Source of the DNA: Shewanella sp. UCD-KL12
GTDB lineage: Bacteria > Pseudomonadota > Gammaproteobacteria > Enterobacterales > Shewanellaceae
DNA: 64,000 nt
Reading direction: 5' to 3'
Assembly: GCF_001957125.1 (NCBI RefSeq)
Contig: NZ_MPHJ01000008.1
Span: forward strand, 1-64,000
Below the pieces are notes generated by a model. The model saw only the letters and a program-made list of their open reading frames with translations. It made no database searches and was not told the origin of the DNA. Position 1 is the stretch's first letter. Every line of letters begins with the position of its first letter. Below, one piece after another: positions 31,872-41,597 of the stretch. A program made the position numbers and the translations under genes.

Positions 31872-34130
31872 ATGCTCAACAAAGATCTCGAAGTCACCTT
31901 AAACCTGGCTTTTCAGCAAGCCAGAGATGCTCGTCATGAATATATGACAGTAGAACACTTATTGCTGGCGCTTATAGATAACCCTGCTGCACAAGAAGCC
32001 TTAGTCGCTTGTGGCTCAAATTTGGATAAGCTCAGGGAGGAAGTATCTAGCTTCATTCAACAAACCACACCCATTATTGCCGATCCTGAAGATGATAGAG
32101 AGACACAGCCTACATTAGGTTTTCAACGTGTGCTTCAAAGGGCGGTTTTTCATGTGCAATCCTCAGGTAGAAATGAGGTTACCGGTGCTAACGTTTTAGT
32201 CGCTATTTTCAGTGAGCAAGAATCTCAAGCCGTATATTTATTAAGAAATGCAGAAGTGACTCGTCTTGATGTGGTCAACTTTATCTCTCATGGCGTTTCT
32301 AAAGCTGATGGTGAGATTAGCCCTAATCAAGATCGGATTGAAGATCATACTGAAGTTGAAGAGGAGAAGAGTAAACTCTCACAATTTGCAGACAATCTTA
32401 ATGAACGAGCTCAGCAAGGTAACATTGACCCCTTAATTGGACGCAGTGAAGAGATTGAGCGTTCGATTCAAATCCTCTGTAGAAGAAGAAAGAACAATCC
32501 CTTGTTAGTGGGGGAGGCTGGTGTGGGTAAAACTGCAATAGCCGAAGGTTTAGCTTACCGAATCGTCAACGATGAAGTGCCAGAGGTGATGGAAAATGTC
32601 ACGGTTTACTCTCTTGATTTAGGTGCGCTTCTCGCGGGAACTAAATACCGTGGAGATTTTGAAAAGCGATTTAAAAGTTTACTTAAAGAGCTAGAGTCCG
32701 ATGAGAAAGCGATTTTGTTTATCGACGAAATTCATACCATCATTGGCGCGGGTGCAGCCTCTGGTGGGGTGATGGATGCTTCCAATCTACTTAAGCCACT
32801 TTTGTCTGGCGGTAAACTAAGATGCATGGGATCGACGACTTTCCAGGAATATCAAAGTATTTTTGAGAAAGACAGGGCATTGGCTCGTCGATTCCAAAAA
32901 GTAGATATTAATGAACCGTCAGTTGCAGAAACAACAAAAATACTCCGTGGTTTAAAGTCCAAATATGAGGAACACCATGGCGTTCGCTATACACAAGCTG
33001 CGCTGAGTATTGCTGCTAAGCTATCAGATAAGCACATCAATGACAGACACCTTCCGGATAAAGCCATTGATGTTATCGATGAAGCTGGTGCACGCATGGC
33101 GATGCAACCTGCTAGCAAAAGAAAGAAGACGATTGGGCAACCTGAGATTGAGTCCATCATCGCTAAAATTGCTAGGATCCCTGAGAAGTCGGTATCGGCG
33201 ACTGACAAGGATATGCTGAAGAACCTAGAGCGTAACCTCAAGATGGTTGTATTTGGCCAAAATAATGCGATAGAGAGCCTTAGCTCGGCAATTAGGCTAT
33301 CCCGTAGTGGACTAAGTGGCGAAGAAAAACCTGTAGGTAGTTTCCTGTTTGCAGGACCAACGGGTGTCGGTAAAACGGAAGTCACGAGTCAGTTGGCGAA
33401 AGGTCTAGGGCTTAACCTAGTGCGTTTCGATATGTCGGAATATATGGAAAGCCACACGGTTTCACGTCTTATCGGTGCACCTCCTGGTTATGTTGGTTAC
33501 GACCAAGGCGGTTTATTAACCGATGCTGTGATCAAAAATCCACATTGTGTCGTGTTGCTCGATGAGATTGAGAAAGCGCACCCTGATGTCTATAACTTGT
33601 TATTACAAGTGATGGATCACGGTACCTTAACCGATAACAATGGTAGGAAGGCTGATTTTAGACATGTTACGCTGGTGATGACCACTAATGCTGGCGTACA
33701 GGAGACGGTGCGTAAGTCTATTGGTTTCAAGCAGCAAGACCATAGCCTTGATGCGCTCTCTGAGATCAATAAGGTGTTTTCACCTGAGTTCAGAAACAGG
33801 CTAGATGAGATTATCTGGTTTAATCATTTAGACATGACTGTGATAGCGAAAGTTGTCGATAAGTTCCTTGTTGAACTTCAAGCTCAGTTAGATGACAAAG
33901 GCGTGACCTTACATGTCAGCGATGAAGCGAGAACCTTGCTGGCTGAAAAGGGCTATGACAAATCTATGGGCGCAAGGCCAATGGCACGGGTTGTGACTGA
34001 GCTGATTAAACGTCCACTTGCTGATCAGATTTTGTTTGGTGAGCTTGAGAAAGGTGGCGAAGCGCATGTTGATGTTGATAATAGAGAGATTGTTATTACG
34101 ACAGAAAGCTTAGCCAAAGTGACCTCCTAA
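31872..34130 (+). CDS. clpA: ClpA, ATPase subunit of the ClpAP protease
   Basis: ClpA unfolds proteins and feeds them to ClpP. The start at ATG 31872 (MLNKDLEVTLN) follows AGGGGG and matches E. coli ClpA; an upstream GTG two codons earlier is less likely. The 752 residues include the Clp N-domain (1-145), two AAA modules with Walker A GEAGVGKTA and GPTGVGKTE, Walker B FIDEIHTI and LLDEIEKAH, and the C-terminal D2-small domain. ClpP is not in this window. Confidence 0.97.
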   Translation: MLNKDLEVTLNLAFQQARDARHEYMTVEHLLLALIDNPAAQEALVACGSNLDKLREEVSSFIQQTTPIIADPEDDRETQPTLGFQRVLQRAVFHVQSSGRNEVTGANVLVAIFSEQESQAVYLLRNAEVTRLDVVNFISHGVSKADGEISPNQDRIEDHTEVEEEKSKLSQFADNLNERAQQGNIDPLIGRSEEIERSIQILCRRRKNNPLLVGEAGVGKTAIAEGLAYRIVNDEVPEVMENVTVYSLDLGALLAGTKYRGDFEKRFKSLLKELESDEKAILFIDEIHTIIGAGAASGGVMDASNLLKPLLSGGKLRCMGSTTFQEYQSIFEKDRALARRFQKVDINEPSVAETTKILRGLKSKYEEHHGVRYTQAALSIAAKLSDKHINDRHLPDKAIDVIDEAGARMAMQPASKRKKTIGQPEIESIIAKIARIPEKSVSATDKDMLKNLERNLKMVVFGQNNAIESLSSAIRLSRSGLSGEEKPVGSFLFAGPTGVGKTEVTSQLAKGLGLNLVRFDMSEYMESHTVSRLIGAPPGYVGYDQGGLLTDAVIKNPHCVVLLDEIEKAHPDVYNLLLQVMDHGTLTDNNGRKADFRHVTLVMTTNAGVQETVRKSIGFKQQDHSLDALSEINKVFSPEFRNRLDEIIWFNHLDMTVIAKVVDKFLVELQAQLDDKGVTLHVSDEARTLLAEKGYDKSMGARPMARVVTELIKRPLADQILFGELEKGGEAHVDVDNREIVITTESLAKVTS

Positions 34131-34156
34131 TCGTAAGCTTTGAAATTTAGGCAAAC

Positions 34157-34185
34157 AAAAGGGCTGCATAGTGCAGCCCTTTTTT
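34157..34185 (+). terminator. Terminator of clpS-clpA
   Basis: AGGGCTGCA (34160-34168), loop TAG, TGCAGCCCT (34172-34180), followed by TTTTT. Confidence 0.9.
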
Positions 34186-34197
34186 ATATGACTTCAA

Positions 34198-34221
34198 ATA
34201 AAAAACCGGCTAAGCCGGTTT
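34198..34221 (-). terminator. Terminator of infA
   Basis: AAACCGGC (34203-34210), loop TAA, GCCGGTTT (34214-34221). On the minus strand the stem is followed by a T-rich run. Confidence 0.8.
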
Positions 34222-34243
34222 CTCAAATTCAAATAAAGCTAAC

Positions 34244-34465
<222 letters not shown>

Positions 34466-34600
34466 TCAGTTATCCTGTTAGCCTTCAAATATTAAAAACG
34501 GGCGTATCATGCCGTAAATTCAGCGTGCTGTAAAGAGCAGGCATGCTTATCGGACAAAATAGCTCGTTATCTGTTCAAACTAGACGTTACAAGTAATATT

Positions 34601-35314
34601 TTATTTCTCATCAGGTGTTTGCAGCCAGCCTTGAGCCGTTAAGATCTGATAAGGAGTATAGTCTGTTTTATAGTTCATCTTGCTAGATTCCTCAATTTGA
34701 TAACCTAGATAGACAAACTCTTTTTGCATCATTTTCGCCAGACGGCATTGAATTAAGATGAGCAGAGAGCCAAGGGAGCGTTTATGCTCCTCAGGTGCAA
34801 AAAAACTATAAATAGCCGATAAGCTATTTGGAAGTATATCAGTGACTGCAACCCCCACAAGCTTGTCATCTTTCCAAAGCTCTATAAACACAGGGTCAAG
34901 CCAACCCGAGCCGATAAAGTGTTGGTATTGCTCTTTAGAGGCTGGATACATAGGGCCATCACTGTGCCTTTGATTTATATATTGTTCATAAAGTTGGTAG
35001 TGATACTCAGCCTGCTTATCAACAATTTTCCATATCAAGTCTTTATTATTCTTAAGGGTTCTTTTTTGCCTTCTCGATGGCGTGAATAGTTGTGATGGCA
35101 GACGGATAGGCTGGCAAGCATTACATTGCGGGCATTGCGGCTTATAAATGGTGCCGCCACTGCGCCTAAACCCAAGGGATAACAGTTGTTCAAAAAGAGC
35201 GATATCAACACGCTCCTCTTGCAGTACCAACAACTGCTCCATTTGTGAATCCAAGTAACTACATGGAAATGCTTTTGTCACTCCAACAGAGACTTGCTGA
35301 GATTTAGAGCTCAA
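34601..35314 (-). CDS. bpt: Aspartate/glutamate leucyltransferase (Bpt)
   Basis: Bpt attaches Leu from Leu-tRNA to proteins beginning with Asp or Glu, marking them for ClpS. The 237-residue protein shows the ATE-type N-terminal Cys motif ([14 protein letters not shown], about residues 60-73) and the GNAT-like C-terminal domain ([30 protein letters not shown]). E. coli lacks it. Its start overlaps the end of aat by 11 bp (35304-35314), so both are translated from one message. Confidence 0.95.
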   Translation of the reverse strand: MSSKSQQVSVGVTKAFPCSYLDSQMEQLLVLQEERVDIALFEQLLSLGFRRSGGTIYKPQCPQCNACQPIRLPSQLFTPSRRQKRTLKNNKDLIWKIVDKQAEYHYQLYEQYINQRHSDGPMYPASKEQYQHFIGSGWLDPVFIELWKDDKLVGVAVTDILPNSLSAIYSFFAPEEHKRSLGSLLILIQCRLAKMMQKEFVYLGYQIEESSKMNYKTDYTPYQILTAQGWLQTPDEK

Positions 35315-36014
35315 TGTAGACCTCTGCGGGTAACCAAGTATCGACAGCGACTGGCTTGTCTCTAAAACGTTTTAGTAGATTAATGAAATCTTTCCTTTTT
35401 AATGCTGTAGCGCCTAAAGATACCAGGTGTGGGTTTATCACTTGCGCATCGACTAACTTAAAACCATTTTTACGTAGATGTTGATGTAAGACTAACATTG
35501 CCGCTTTTGACGCATTTGTTTGTCGATGGAACATAGACTCACCACAAAAAACTTGCCCGATTGCAACGCCATACAGTCCACCTATGAGGTCACCATTTTC
35601 CCAGACCTCCACCGAATGAACTTCCCCTTGAGTGTGTAAGGTTTGGTATGCATGCTGAATATCACTGGTTATCCAAGTACCATCTTGGTTTAGCCTTGGC
35701 TGAGCACAGCCTTTAATCACCTCATCAAACGCTCTGTTAATAGAGTAAGTCCAGTTCTGTTTTTTTAAAAACTTGCTGAGACTCCGGCTGACCTTCATGC
35801 TACCAGGAACAAAAACTGCCCGAGGATCGGGTGACCACCATAAAATAGGGTCATCGACATTAAACCAAGGAAAGATCCCCTCATAGTATGCATTGAGTAA
35901 GCGGGTGGGCTGTAGATCGCCACCAATCGCTAATAGACCATTAGGGTCATTGAGTGCCAGCTCAGGCTCTGGAAATTGCTCTAGCTGGTGATTTAAATAA
36001 GACAGTGAGTTCAC
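35304..36014 (-). CDS. aat: Leucyl/phenylalanyl-tRNA-protein transferase (Aat)
   Basis: Aat adds Leu or Phe to proteins with N-terminal Lys or Arg, creating ClpS ligands. It has 236 residues. Family blocks are [33 protein letters not shown] and [18 protein letters not shown]. With bpt, clpS and clpA it completes the bacterial N-degron route in one 5-kb stretch. Confidence 0.97.
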   Translation of the reverse strand: MNSLSYLNHQLEQFPEPELALNDPNGLLAIGGDLQPTRLLNAYYEGIFPWFNVDDPILWWSPDPRAVFVPGSMKVSRSLSKFLKKQNWTYSINRAFDEVIKGCAQPRLNQDGTWITSDIQHAYQTLHTQGEVHSVEVWENGDLIGGLYGVAIGQVFCGESMFHRQTNASKAAMLVLHQHLRKNGFKLVDAQVINPHLVSLGATALKRKDFINLLKRFRDKPVAVDTWLPAEVYIEL

Positions 36015-36069
36015 AATTGAGTAAGATTATCTTTAGTAGGCCTTATTATAATTTAGCGGAAAATTGTCT

Positions 36070-36546
36070 ATGTTGAAACCCAGTATTAATCACTTATTGA
36101 TCTTGTTGATGACATTTTTTATCACAGCGCCTGTGGCGTCTGGTTATCAAAGAGACCAAGCTGTACCTGTTGAGAAGGTGGTTTACGGCGATATTGAATC
36201 TATTAGGAATATCACAGAGAAACAGCTCGTAGAAGACAGGAACCTTGGCTGGAAAACTTTTGGAGGTGCGCTAATCGGTGGCGTAATTGGCCATCAGTTT
36301 GGTGGGGGAAGTGGCCAAGACGTGGCGACTGTTTTAGGGGCCATAGTGGGGGCCGGTGTCGGCAATCGTTATGGGGATAGCACCCATTATCAGGAGTTAA
36401 AGTTGGTTGAATTAATGATCAATCAAGAAGATGGTCAACAAGTAATGATTTTACAAGACCTGGATCCTGGAATGGTATTTGCGGTTGGAGATGAAGTTAG
36501 AGTCGTTTATCTTCAAGGGCGAGTCAGAGTTGATCGCGCAATGTAA
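36070..36546 (+). CDS. Glycine-zipper 2TM domain surface protein (17 kDa antigen-like)
   Basis: ATG at 36070 (MLKPSINH) is preferred over the TTG at 36064. The 158-residue product has a signal peptide ending near PVASG and a glycine zipper, GALIGGVIGHQFGGGSGQDV followed by GAIVGAGVGNRYG, at about 74-105. This is the pattern of Rickettsia 17-kDa antigen and SlyB-like outer-membrane proteins. There is no Cys lipobox, so it is not a lipoprotein. The C-terminal part is a small beta domain (MVFAVGDEVRVVYLQGRVRV). It may support envelope integrity; the role is not established. Confidence 0.75.
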   Translation: MLKPSINHLLILLMTFFITAPVASGYQRDQAVPVEKVVYGDIESIRNITEKQLVEDRNLGWKTFGGALIGGVIGHQFGGGSGQDVATVLGAIVGAGVGNRYGDSTHYQELKLVELMINQEDGQQVMILQDLDPGMVFAVGDEVRVVYLQGRVRVDRAM

Positions 36547-36583
36547 CGATTGATCTTCGTTAAATGTACAACGAGCAAATACA

Positions 36584-36610
36584 AAAAAGGAGCCAGAAGG
36601 CTCCTTTTTA
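36584..36610. terminator. Bidirectional terminator after the glycine-zipper gene
   Basis: AAAAAGGAGCC (36584-36594), loop AGAA, GGCTCCTTTTT (36599-36609), between convergent genes. Confidence 0.9.
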
Positions 36611-36630
36611 CTATTTGATTAACATCGAAA

Positions 36631-36987
36631 TTAGAAACCGCGAGGTAACTGTCCTTTACCTGCTAATTTCTCACGCCACAACTCTTTTGGTGTTTTTCCA
36701 CCTTTGCTGTTTGACGAAGTTGTTTTCTTTGTTGCAGCTTTTTTAGGTGCAGCTTTAGGCTTAGCCGTTTTTGCTACAGGCTTAGCTTTCGTTTCAACGG
36801 CTTTAGGAGCAGCTTCACCGCCATCAAACTCGGCAAGCATAGTTTCTAATTCGCTAAAGCGTAAAGATTTACCGCCATCGATTTTGTACCAGCTTCCTTT
36901 CTGCTCAATAGTGACTTCTGTACCTTGCTTTTTAGCGAGGGCAGACTCTAGAGTGCTGATAACCTCTTCTTTGGTCAGTTTTGACAT
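36631..36987 (-). CDS. Small basic Ala/Lys/Pro-rich protein, function unknown
   Basis: This 118-residue protein has three parts: a folded-looking N-terminal region (about 1-55, with EVISTLESALAKKQGTEV and GSWYKIDGGKSLRFSELE), a low-complexity linker rich in Lys, Ala and Pro (56-98), and a short C-terminal motif, TPKELWREKLAGKGQLPRGF. The linker resembles those of histone H1-like or nucleoid proteins, so nucleic acid contact is possible. No family is recognised with certainty. It is monocistronic and divergent from the NIF3 gene. Confidence 0.65.
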   Translation of the reverse strand: MSKLTKEEVISTLESALAKKQGTEVTIEQKGSWYKIDGGKSLRFSELETMLAEFDGGEAAPKAVETKAKPVAKTAKPKAAPKKAATKKTTSSNSKGGKTPKELWREKLAGKGQLPRGF

Positions 36988-37121
36988 AGTAACAACCTAT
37001 TTATTTTTTAATGTTTACTTGAAGGTTTGCACTAATTTTATAGGTTAAAGCACTAAAAAGTCCAATTTTCACTGAAAAAGGGCCAATATTGATGCTTTTT
37101 GCAGCTTTTATTCATATATCC

Positions 37122-37155
37122 TGTAATTAACTTGATTTTAATCAAGTTAATTACA
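37122..37155. promoter_or_regulatory. 34-bp perfect palindrome with FNR/EtrA consensus core
   Basis: TGTAATTAACTTGAT (37122-37136) and ATCAAGTTAATTACA (37141-37155) are perfect inverted arms. The centre, TTGATTTTAATCAA (37132-37145), matches the FNR/EtrA consensus TTGATnnnnATCAA at all ten fixed bases. It lies 100 bp before the NIF3 gene and 135 bp before the divergent 118-residue protein gene. Redox control of one or both is likely but unproven. Confidence 0.7.
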
Positions 37156-37253
37156 AAGTCGAGACGTCTTGGATTCAGAGAATTTGTGTTGAAAACTGTG
37201 CTGTAATTAATTGATAGGTTAAACTTAATCTTCATTATTCAAAGGGAACATCA

Positions 37254-38006
37254 ATGACACGTTCTGAGTTAGAAAAGTACCTTGCAGATTTTTTGCAGAT
37301 CTCATCATTTAAAGATTATGCTCCGAACGGTTTGCAGGTCGAAGGTAAAACTGAGATTAGAAAAATCGTCACTGGGGTGACGGCTTGCCAGGGTCTTATA
37401 GACAAGGCCATTGAGCTTAATGCTGATGCGATTTTGGTACATCATGGTTTCTTCTGGAAAGGGGAGAGTGAAGTGATAACTGGCATGAAGCAGAGAAGGA
37501 TTAAAGGCCTACTTACCCATGATATCAATCTATTTGGCTATCACCTGCCATTGGATGCGCACCCCATGTTAGGTAACAACGCTGAGCTAGGTCGTAAGTT
37601 AGACATTTCCGACGCTGAACCTGTAGAAGGGGTTGCTCAAGGGTTAATTTGGCAAGGTCGATTTGATACACCCATTCTGGCCAGTGAGTTTTCTGAGCGT
37701 TTGCTAACAGTGCTTAATCGGCAGCCACTGCATATAGGCGCTGAGGATGAGTTCATACAGAGTGTTGCTTGGTGTACGGGTGGTGCTCAGGACTATATCG
37801 ATAATGCAGCCTCTTTGGGCGTAGATGCCTTTATCAGTGGAGAGGTGTCTGAACGAACTTATCACAGTGCGATAGAGCTTGGGGTAAATTATTATGCCGC
37901 TGGGCATCATGCGACTGAAAGGTATGGTATACAGGCGTTAGGTGAGCACCTAGCAAGAGAGTTTGGTATTGAACATCATTATGTTGATATCAATAACCCT
38001 GTGTAG
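37254..38006 (+). CDS. NIF3/YbgI family dinuclear metal-center protein
   Basis: This 250-residue protein of the NIF3 (DUF34) family forms toroidal hexamers with two metal ions per subunit. Metal-ligand motifs are visible as LVHHGFFWKGE, YHLPLDAHP and, near the C-terminus, GHHATERYGIQALGEHL. E. coli YbgI is its counterpart. A hydrolase role on nucleotide-related compounds has been suggested for the family, but none is settled. Ribosome site AAAGGGA precedes the ATG. Confidence 0.9.
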   Translation: MTRSELEKYLADFLQISSFKDYAPNGLQVEGKTEIRKIVTGVTACQGLIDKAIELNADAILVHHGFFWKGESEVITGMKQRRIKGLLTHDINLFGYHLPLDAHPMLGNNAELGRKLDISDAEPVEGVAQGLIWQGRFDTPILASEFSERLLTVLNRQPLHIGAEDEFIQSVAWCTGGAQDYIDNAASLGVDAFISGEVSERTYHSAIELGVNYYAAGHHATERYGIQALGEHLAREFGIEHHYVDINNPV

Positions 38007-38054
38007 TGCATTTATCAGTAGGCTTCTACTTTTCTGATTGGTCGTTAAATTCTT

Positions 38055-38083
38055 TTGCCAGTGAGTCTATGACTCACTGGCAA
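38055..38083. terminator. Perfect 13-bp hairpin between convergent genes
   Basis: TTGCCAGTGAGTC (38055-38067), loop TAT, GACTCACTGGCAA (38071-38083). No T-run follows on either strand, so it may be a processing or rho-assisted stop instead of a classic terminator. Confidence 0.55.
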
Positions 38084-38103
38084 CTATCCAATACCGATTG
38101 GTA

Positions 38104-39282
38104 TCATTCTGCCGTTTTTTGCTTATTACTTTGCTTTAGTGTTTTGGCGTGCTGCTTAAAGATGTTATGCCAAAAGTTAGCACCTAATTTGGCTATTACT
38201 CGAGATTCACCATTGAGTAGCATCGCCATACCGACCTGTAACCGTGGGGAGTAAGCGACCTCTGCGACGTAACCCGCTACCCAGCCCGCGTGATAGATAA
38301 GCTCCTCACCTTCAAAGTCATAAACGCGCCAACCTTTACCATAGTGGGCATTTTGTAAATGAGTTTTCCATTCTCGGCGACGTAACTCTTTACTTGTTCG
38401 TACACCTGGCTGCTTTATTTCCGCTAATAATTGTGGGCTAAGTACCTTAGGGTTATGACCAAGGTTAGCAATTAACCATTTGGACAGATCAGTAATACTG
38501 GCATTAACTCCAGCAGCTGGCTCAACTTGGTAGTAGTTTGACTTTACTTTTACTTGCTTAAAGCCTGAACGGGTTTTTATATGCGGGCTGGCTCTATTGT
38601 CTGTCGCTAAAAAGTTGTCGATACCGATAGAGGCCGTTTGCATATTAAGAGGTTGAAAAATCCGCTTTTCCACTAAGTTTGCGTAGCTATCACCGGTTTG
38701 TTGCTCAATGACGGGTTGAATAAAAGAGAACGCGATATTTTGATAGCTGTAGCACTTTCCTGGTGTGCACATAGGCGTTAGCTTAGAGAACTTTGGAATA
38801 ATTTTGCTGAGTTTTCCATTGGCGTTAAGGATATTGTCATAGCTATTGGGCATCAAACCTGTGCTTTGGCCTATGATATGCCCCAAATTTATCTGTTGGC
38901 TGGCCACTGGATCTGCAAGAGTAAAGTCTGGCATATACTTTTGCAGCGGCTCATTCCAATTAAATTTATCCTCCTGCACTAACATAGTAGCGAGTGTCCC
39001 TGCGAAGGTTTTAGATACAGAGGCGAGTCGAAAAACCGTGTGGCTATTAATATTAAGGCTATCGCCTTTGCCTCTCTTACCAAAAGCGCTCATTTTCAAT
39101 ACTTTATCGTTCTCAACAATGACAAAAGCACCGCCGGGAACCTTGTTCTTTTTAAGTTGAGCGTGAAACTGAGATTTAAAATTGTCGCTTACAGCTTGGT
39201 AATCAGATTGTGCATGGCTTGAAATTGAAAAAAACAGGCTTACAAGGGGGAGGGTAAGCAGTGGAAGAGACCGATTGAACAT
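38104..39282 (-). CDS. Serine hydrolase, beta-lactamase/class C PBP fold
   Basis: This 392-residue exported protein has a signal peptide (cleavage near SSHA/QSD). The catalytic SxxK motif is Ser88-Val-Ser-Lys91 (RLASVSKTFAG). The second motif is YxN in CYSYQN, and the third is HAG (YHAGWVAGY), in place of KTG. This set is typical of class C-like esterases, peptidases and DD-peptidases (Pfam Beta-lactamase). The substrate cannot be predicted; a role in periplasmic ester or peptide hydrolysis is possible. It stands alone, with a 255-bp gap upstream. Confidence 0.85.
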   Translation of the reverse strand: MFNRSLPLLTLPLVSLFFSISSHAQSDYQAVSDNFKSQFHAQLKKNKVPGGAFVIVENDKVLKMSAFGKRGKGDSLNINSHTVFRLASVSKTFAGTLATMLVQEDKFNWNEPLQKYMPDFTLADPVASQQINLGHIIGQSTGLMPNSYDNILNANGKLSKIIPKFSKLTPMCTPGKCYSYQNIAFSFIQPVIEQQTGDSYANLVEKRIFQPLNMQTASIGIDNFLATDNRASPHIKTRSGFKQVKVKSNYYQVEPAAGVNASITDLSKWLIANLGHNPKVLSPQLLAEIKQPGVRTSKELRRREWKTHLQNAHYGKGWRVYDFEGEELIYHAGWVAGYVAEVAYSPRLQVGMAMLLNGESRVIAKLGANFWHNIFKQHAKTLKQSNKQKTAE

Positions 39283-39537
39283 GATGGAAAATACCCCAAA
39301 AAATAATAATCAAAAAGAGTGACGATAAGTCGACCTATTATGTTAACAATAAATTCGCCTAACAAAAAACAACTAATACGTAATAATTATTTTAAGCCAA
39401 CATCTGCTTAAACTGTGTACAAATATAAGGTGGTTCATCGTTAACTTATGATTTTAGACTTATCTAGTATAGATACTTGTAGGCTTGAGTTATTGTGTTT
39501 AACCTGATTGTTACTTATTTGGAATGGAAACTAAAAC

Positions 39538-40188
39538 ATGAAAATAGCACTTATTAGTGATCCCAATACTCAAAATGGTTTATCTGCAATCAAGTGCGTA
39601 TTGGACTCGCTAGGTGCTACACAAAAAAACATTGGTTATATCGCTTCTCAGCCCGATCCTCAAAGAGTCTATTTCAAGCAGACTCAATTTATCTACCATG
39701 AACTCGGAGATAAGTTAACGTGTTACTTGGAGCTAGAGTCAGACTTTGCTGTAGAGGATGTTGAAGCATTATTTAATTGTGATGCTATCCACTTATCTGG
39801 TGGGGATACATTTCGTTTTTTGAAGTGGCTTAAACACAGGGGACTGATGTCTCAACTTAAGCAGTATGTTGCCGACGGCGGTGCACTTATTGGTGTCAGT
39901 GCAGGTGCTATGATTATGACGCCTTCTGTAGCAACTGCTTACCTGTGTGGTGATAAGAACAGTGTTGATTTACAGGTATTAAGTGGGCTTTCTCTAGTGC
40001 CTTTTTATTTTACACCGCACGCAAAGCGCGATAATCAAGTCTCTCTTGGACTCAGTAAAGAGATAAAACGTTATGGGCTAAATGAAGCAGAAATTTACTT
40101 TTGTGATGACGATTCAAGCCTAGCGATTGTATCTGGAGAATGTTTTGAGTTTGGTCAACCGCTTTTATATGAGCCCAGTCATGTGTGA
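39538..40188 (+). CDS. Peptidase S51 (dipeptidase E)-like protein
   Basis: This 216-residue cytoplasmic protein has the class I glutamine amidotransferase-like fold used by peptidase E and cyanophycinase. The nucleophile elbow GVSAGAM places Ser121 as catalytic Ser. IHLSGGDTFRFLKWL precedes it, as in peptidase E (LSGGNTF). Known S51 members cleave Asp-X dipeptides. Whether this paralogue does is uncertain, since it is shorter and divergent from E. coli PepE. Ribosome site GGAATGGAA is close upstream. Confidence 0.78.
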   Translation: MKIALISDPNTQNGLSAIKCVLDSLGATQKNIGYIASQPDPQRVYFKQTQFIYHELGDKLTCYLELESDFAVEDVEALFNCDAIHLSGGDTFRFLKWLKHRGLMSQLKQYVADGGALIGVSAGAMIMTPSVATAYLCGDKNSVDLQVLSGLSLVPFYFTPHAKRDNQVSLGLSKEIKRYGLNEAEIYFCDDDSSLAIVSGECFEFGQPLLYEPSHV

Positions 40189-40226
40189 AGAGGCAAGTTA
40201 CAAATACCGAATATCATTAAACTCGA

Positions 40227-40248
40227 TGAGCCGCCCTTAGGTGGCTCA
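40227..40248. terminator. Hairpin between the S51-like gene and metC
   Basis: TGAGCCGCC (40227-40235) pairs with GGTGGCTCA (40240-40248) with one G-T mismatch and a 4-nt loop, between convergent genes. Confidence 0.6.
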
Positions 40249-40276
40249 CCTCAATTTAAATGGCTGTCTACAGGCA

Positions 40277-41455
40277 TTAGCCGTTGATCACCGCATTGTA
40301 TCGCTCGAAGGCCAGCTCAAGATCTGCAATTAGGTCATCTGGGTTTTCTAAACCAATATGAAGACGAATGAGTGGCTTACTACTATCCCATTTAGTTGCC
40401 GTTCTTAGTTTATCGATACCAAAAACACCGAGAATTAAACTTTCAAACCCTCCCCAAGAGAAGCCCATTTTGAAATGGTCCATATTTTCTACGAATGCTG
40501 TGACAGATTTAATATCACCTTGTTTTAATACAAAGGAAAATAATCCATTTGCGGCAGAAAAATCACGTTTGAAAAACTCATGTCCTGGGCAAGACTCAAA
40601 TGCTGGGTGACGCAAATGATCGACTTCAGGACGTGTTGCTAACCAATTTGCGACTTTTAGCGCATTTTGTTCATGCTGCTGCATACGCACGGAGAGCGTT
40701 CTCAGTCCTCGGCTTGCAAGGTAAACATCATCTGGCGAAGTGCATTGACCCATGGTGTAGCTATTTTCTCTTAACTGCTCCCAGTGTGCTTCATTCGATG
40801 TTGCTGTTCCCATCATCACATCAGAGTGACCAACAATATACTTAGTTGCAGCTTGAATGGAGATATCAACTCCCATCTCAAATGGACGTGAATTAATAGG
40901 TGACGCCCATGTGTTGTCGAGCATTACCACAAGGTTATGCTGGTGAGCTATTTGGCTGAGTGTTGGAACATCTTGTATCTCCATGGTGATTGAACCTGGA
41001 GACTCTAGAAATAGCACCTTAGTGTTTGGTTTTATCAGTTCGGCGATGCCTTCACCTATCATAGGGTCGTAATAGGTCGTCTCTATGCCAAAGCCTGCTA
41101 GTAACTTATTACAAAGATCACGAGTGGGCTCGTAAGCGCTATCCACCATCAACAGGTGGTCGCCAGCTTTTAAAAATGACAATAAAGCGCCACTAATCGC
41201 GGCTGATCCCGAAGGATATAAAGCCGTACCGCAGCCACCCTCTAATTCAGCTATTGCCGCTTGAAATGCAAAGTGAGTGGGCCCACCGCGTCTACCATAG
41301 AACATCTCACCATTGGCACGGTTTTTAGTGGCAAAACGCATCTCATCTATGGTGTCGAAGACCATGGTTGATGCACGAAATACGGGCGGGTTAATAACAC
41401 CTTTGGTCCATTTCTTGTCGCGACCAACTGTAATAATCTGAGTTTCTTTTTTCAT
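40277..41455 (-). CDS. metC: Cystathionine beta-lyase
   Basis: This PLP enzyme splits cystathionine to homocysteine in methionine synthesis. The start chosen is ATG at 41455 (MKKETQIITVGRD) with GGAAG upstream; a frame extended to 41500 adds 15 residues of no clear family match. The 392-residue product has the PLP Lys in SIQAATKYIVGHSD and the Cys/Met-metabolism signature around YGRRGGPTHFAFQ. The SWGGFESLILG stretch fits MetC rather than MetB. Confidence 0.92.
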   Translation of the reverse strand: MKKETQIITVGRDKKWTKGVINPPVFRASTMVFDTIDEMRFATKNRANGEMFYGRRGGPTHFAFQAAIAELEGGCGTALYPSGSAAISGALLSFLKAGDHLLMVDSAYEPTRDLCNKLLAGFGIETTYYDPMIGEGIAELIKPNTKVLFLESPGSITMEIQDVPTLSQIAHQHNLVVMLDNTWASPINSRPFEMGVDISIQAATKYIVGHSDVMMGTATSNEAHWEQLRENSYTMGQCTSPDDVYLASRGLRTLSVRMQQHEQNALKVANWLATRPEVDHLRHPAFESCPGHEFFKRDFSAANGLFSFVLKQGDIKSVTAFVENMDHFKMGFSWGGFESLILGVFGIDKLRTATKWDSSKPLIRLHIGLENPDDLIADLELAFERYNAVING

Positions 41456-41597
41456 AGGGCATACTTCCATGACAAGTAGAGGGAATTTATTTTTAGCCAT
41501 CTTAACATCTATATGGCCAAAATCTAGGTTGAGTTGGGTATATGACCTTATAGTTTTGAATATACCAGTATTTTTATCCCAATAATTCAGTAGGTTA

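Noticed and set aside
38091..38104. ATACCGATTGGTAT resembling the ends of the 49891 element
   Set aside because: Only a 14-bp palindrome is present; no element body or second end is found nearby.
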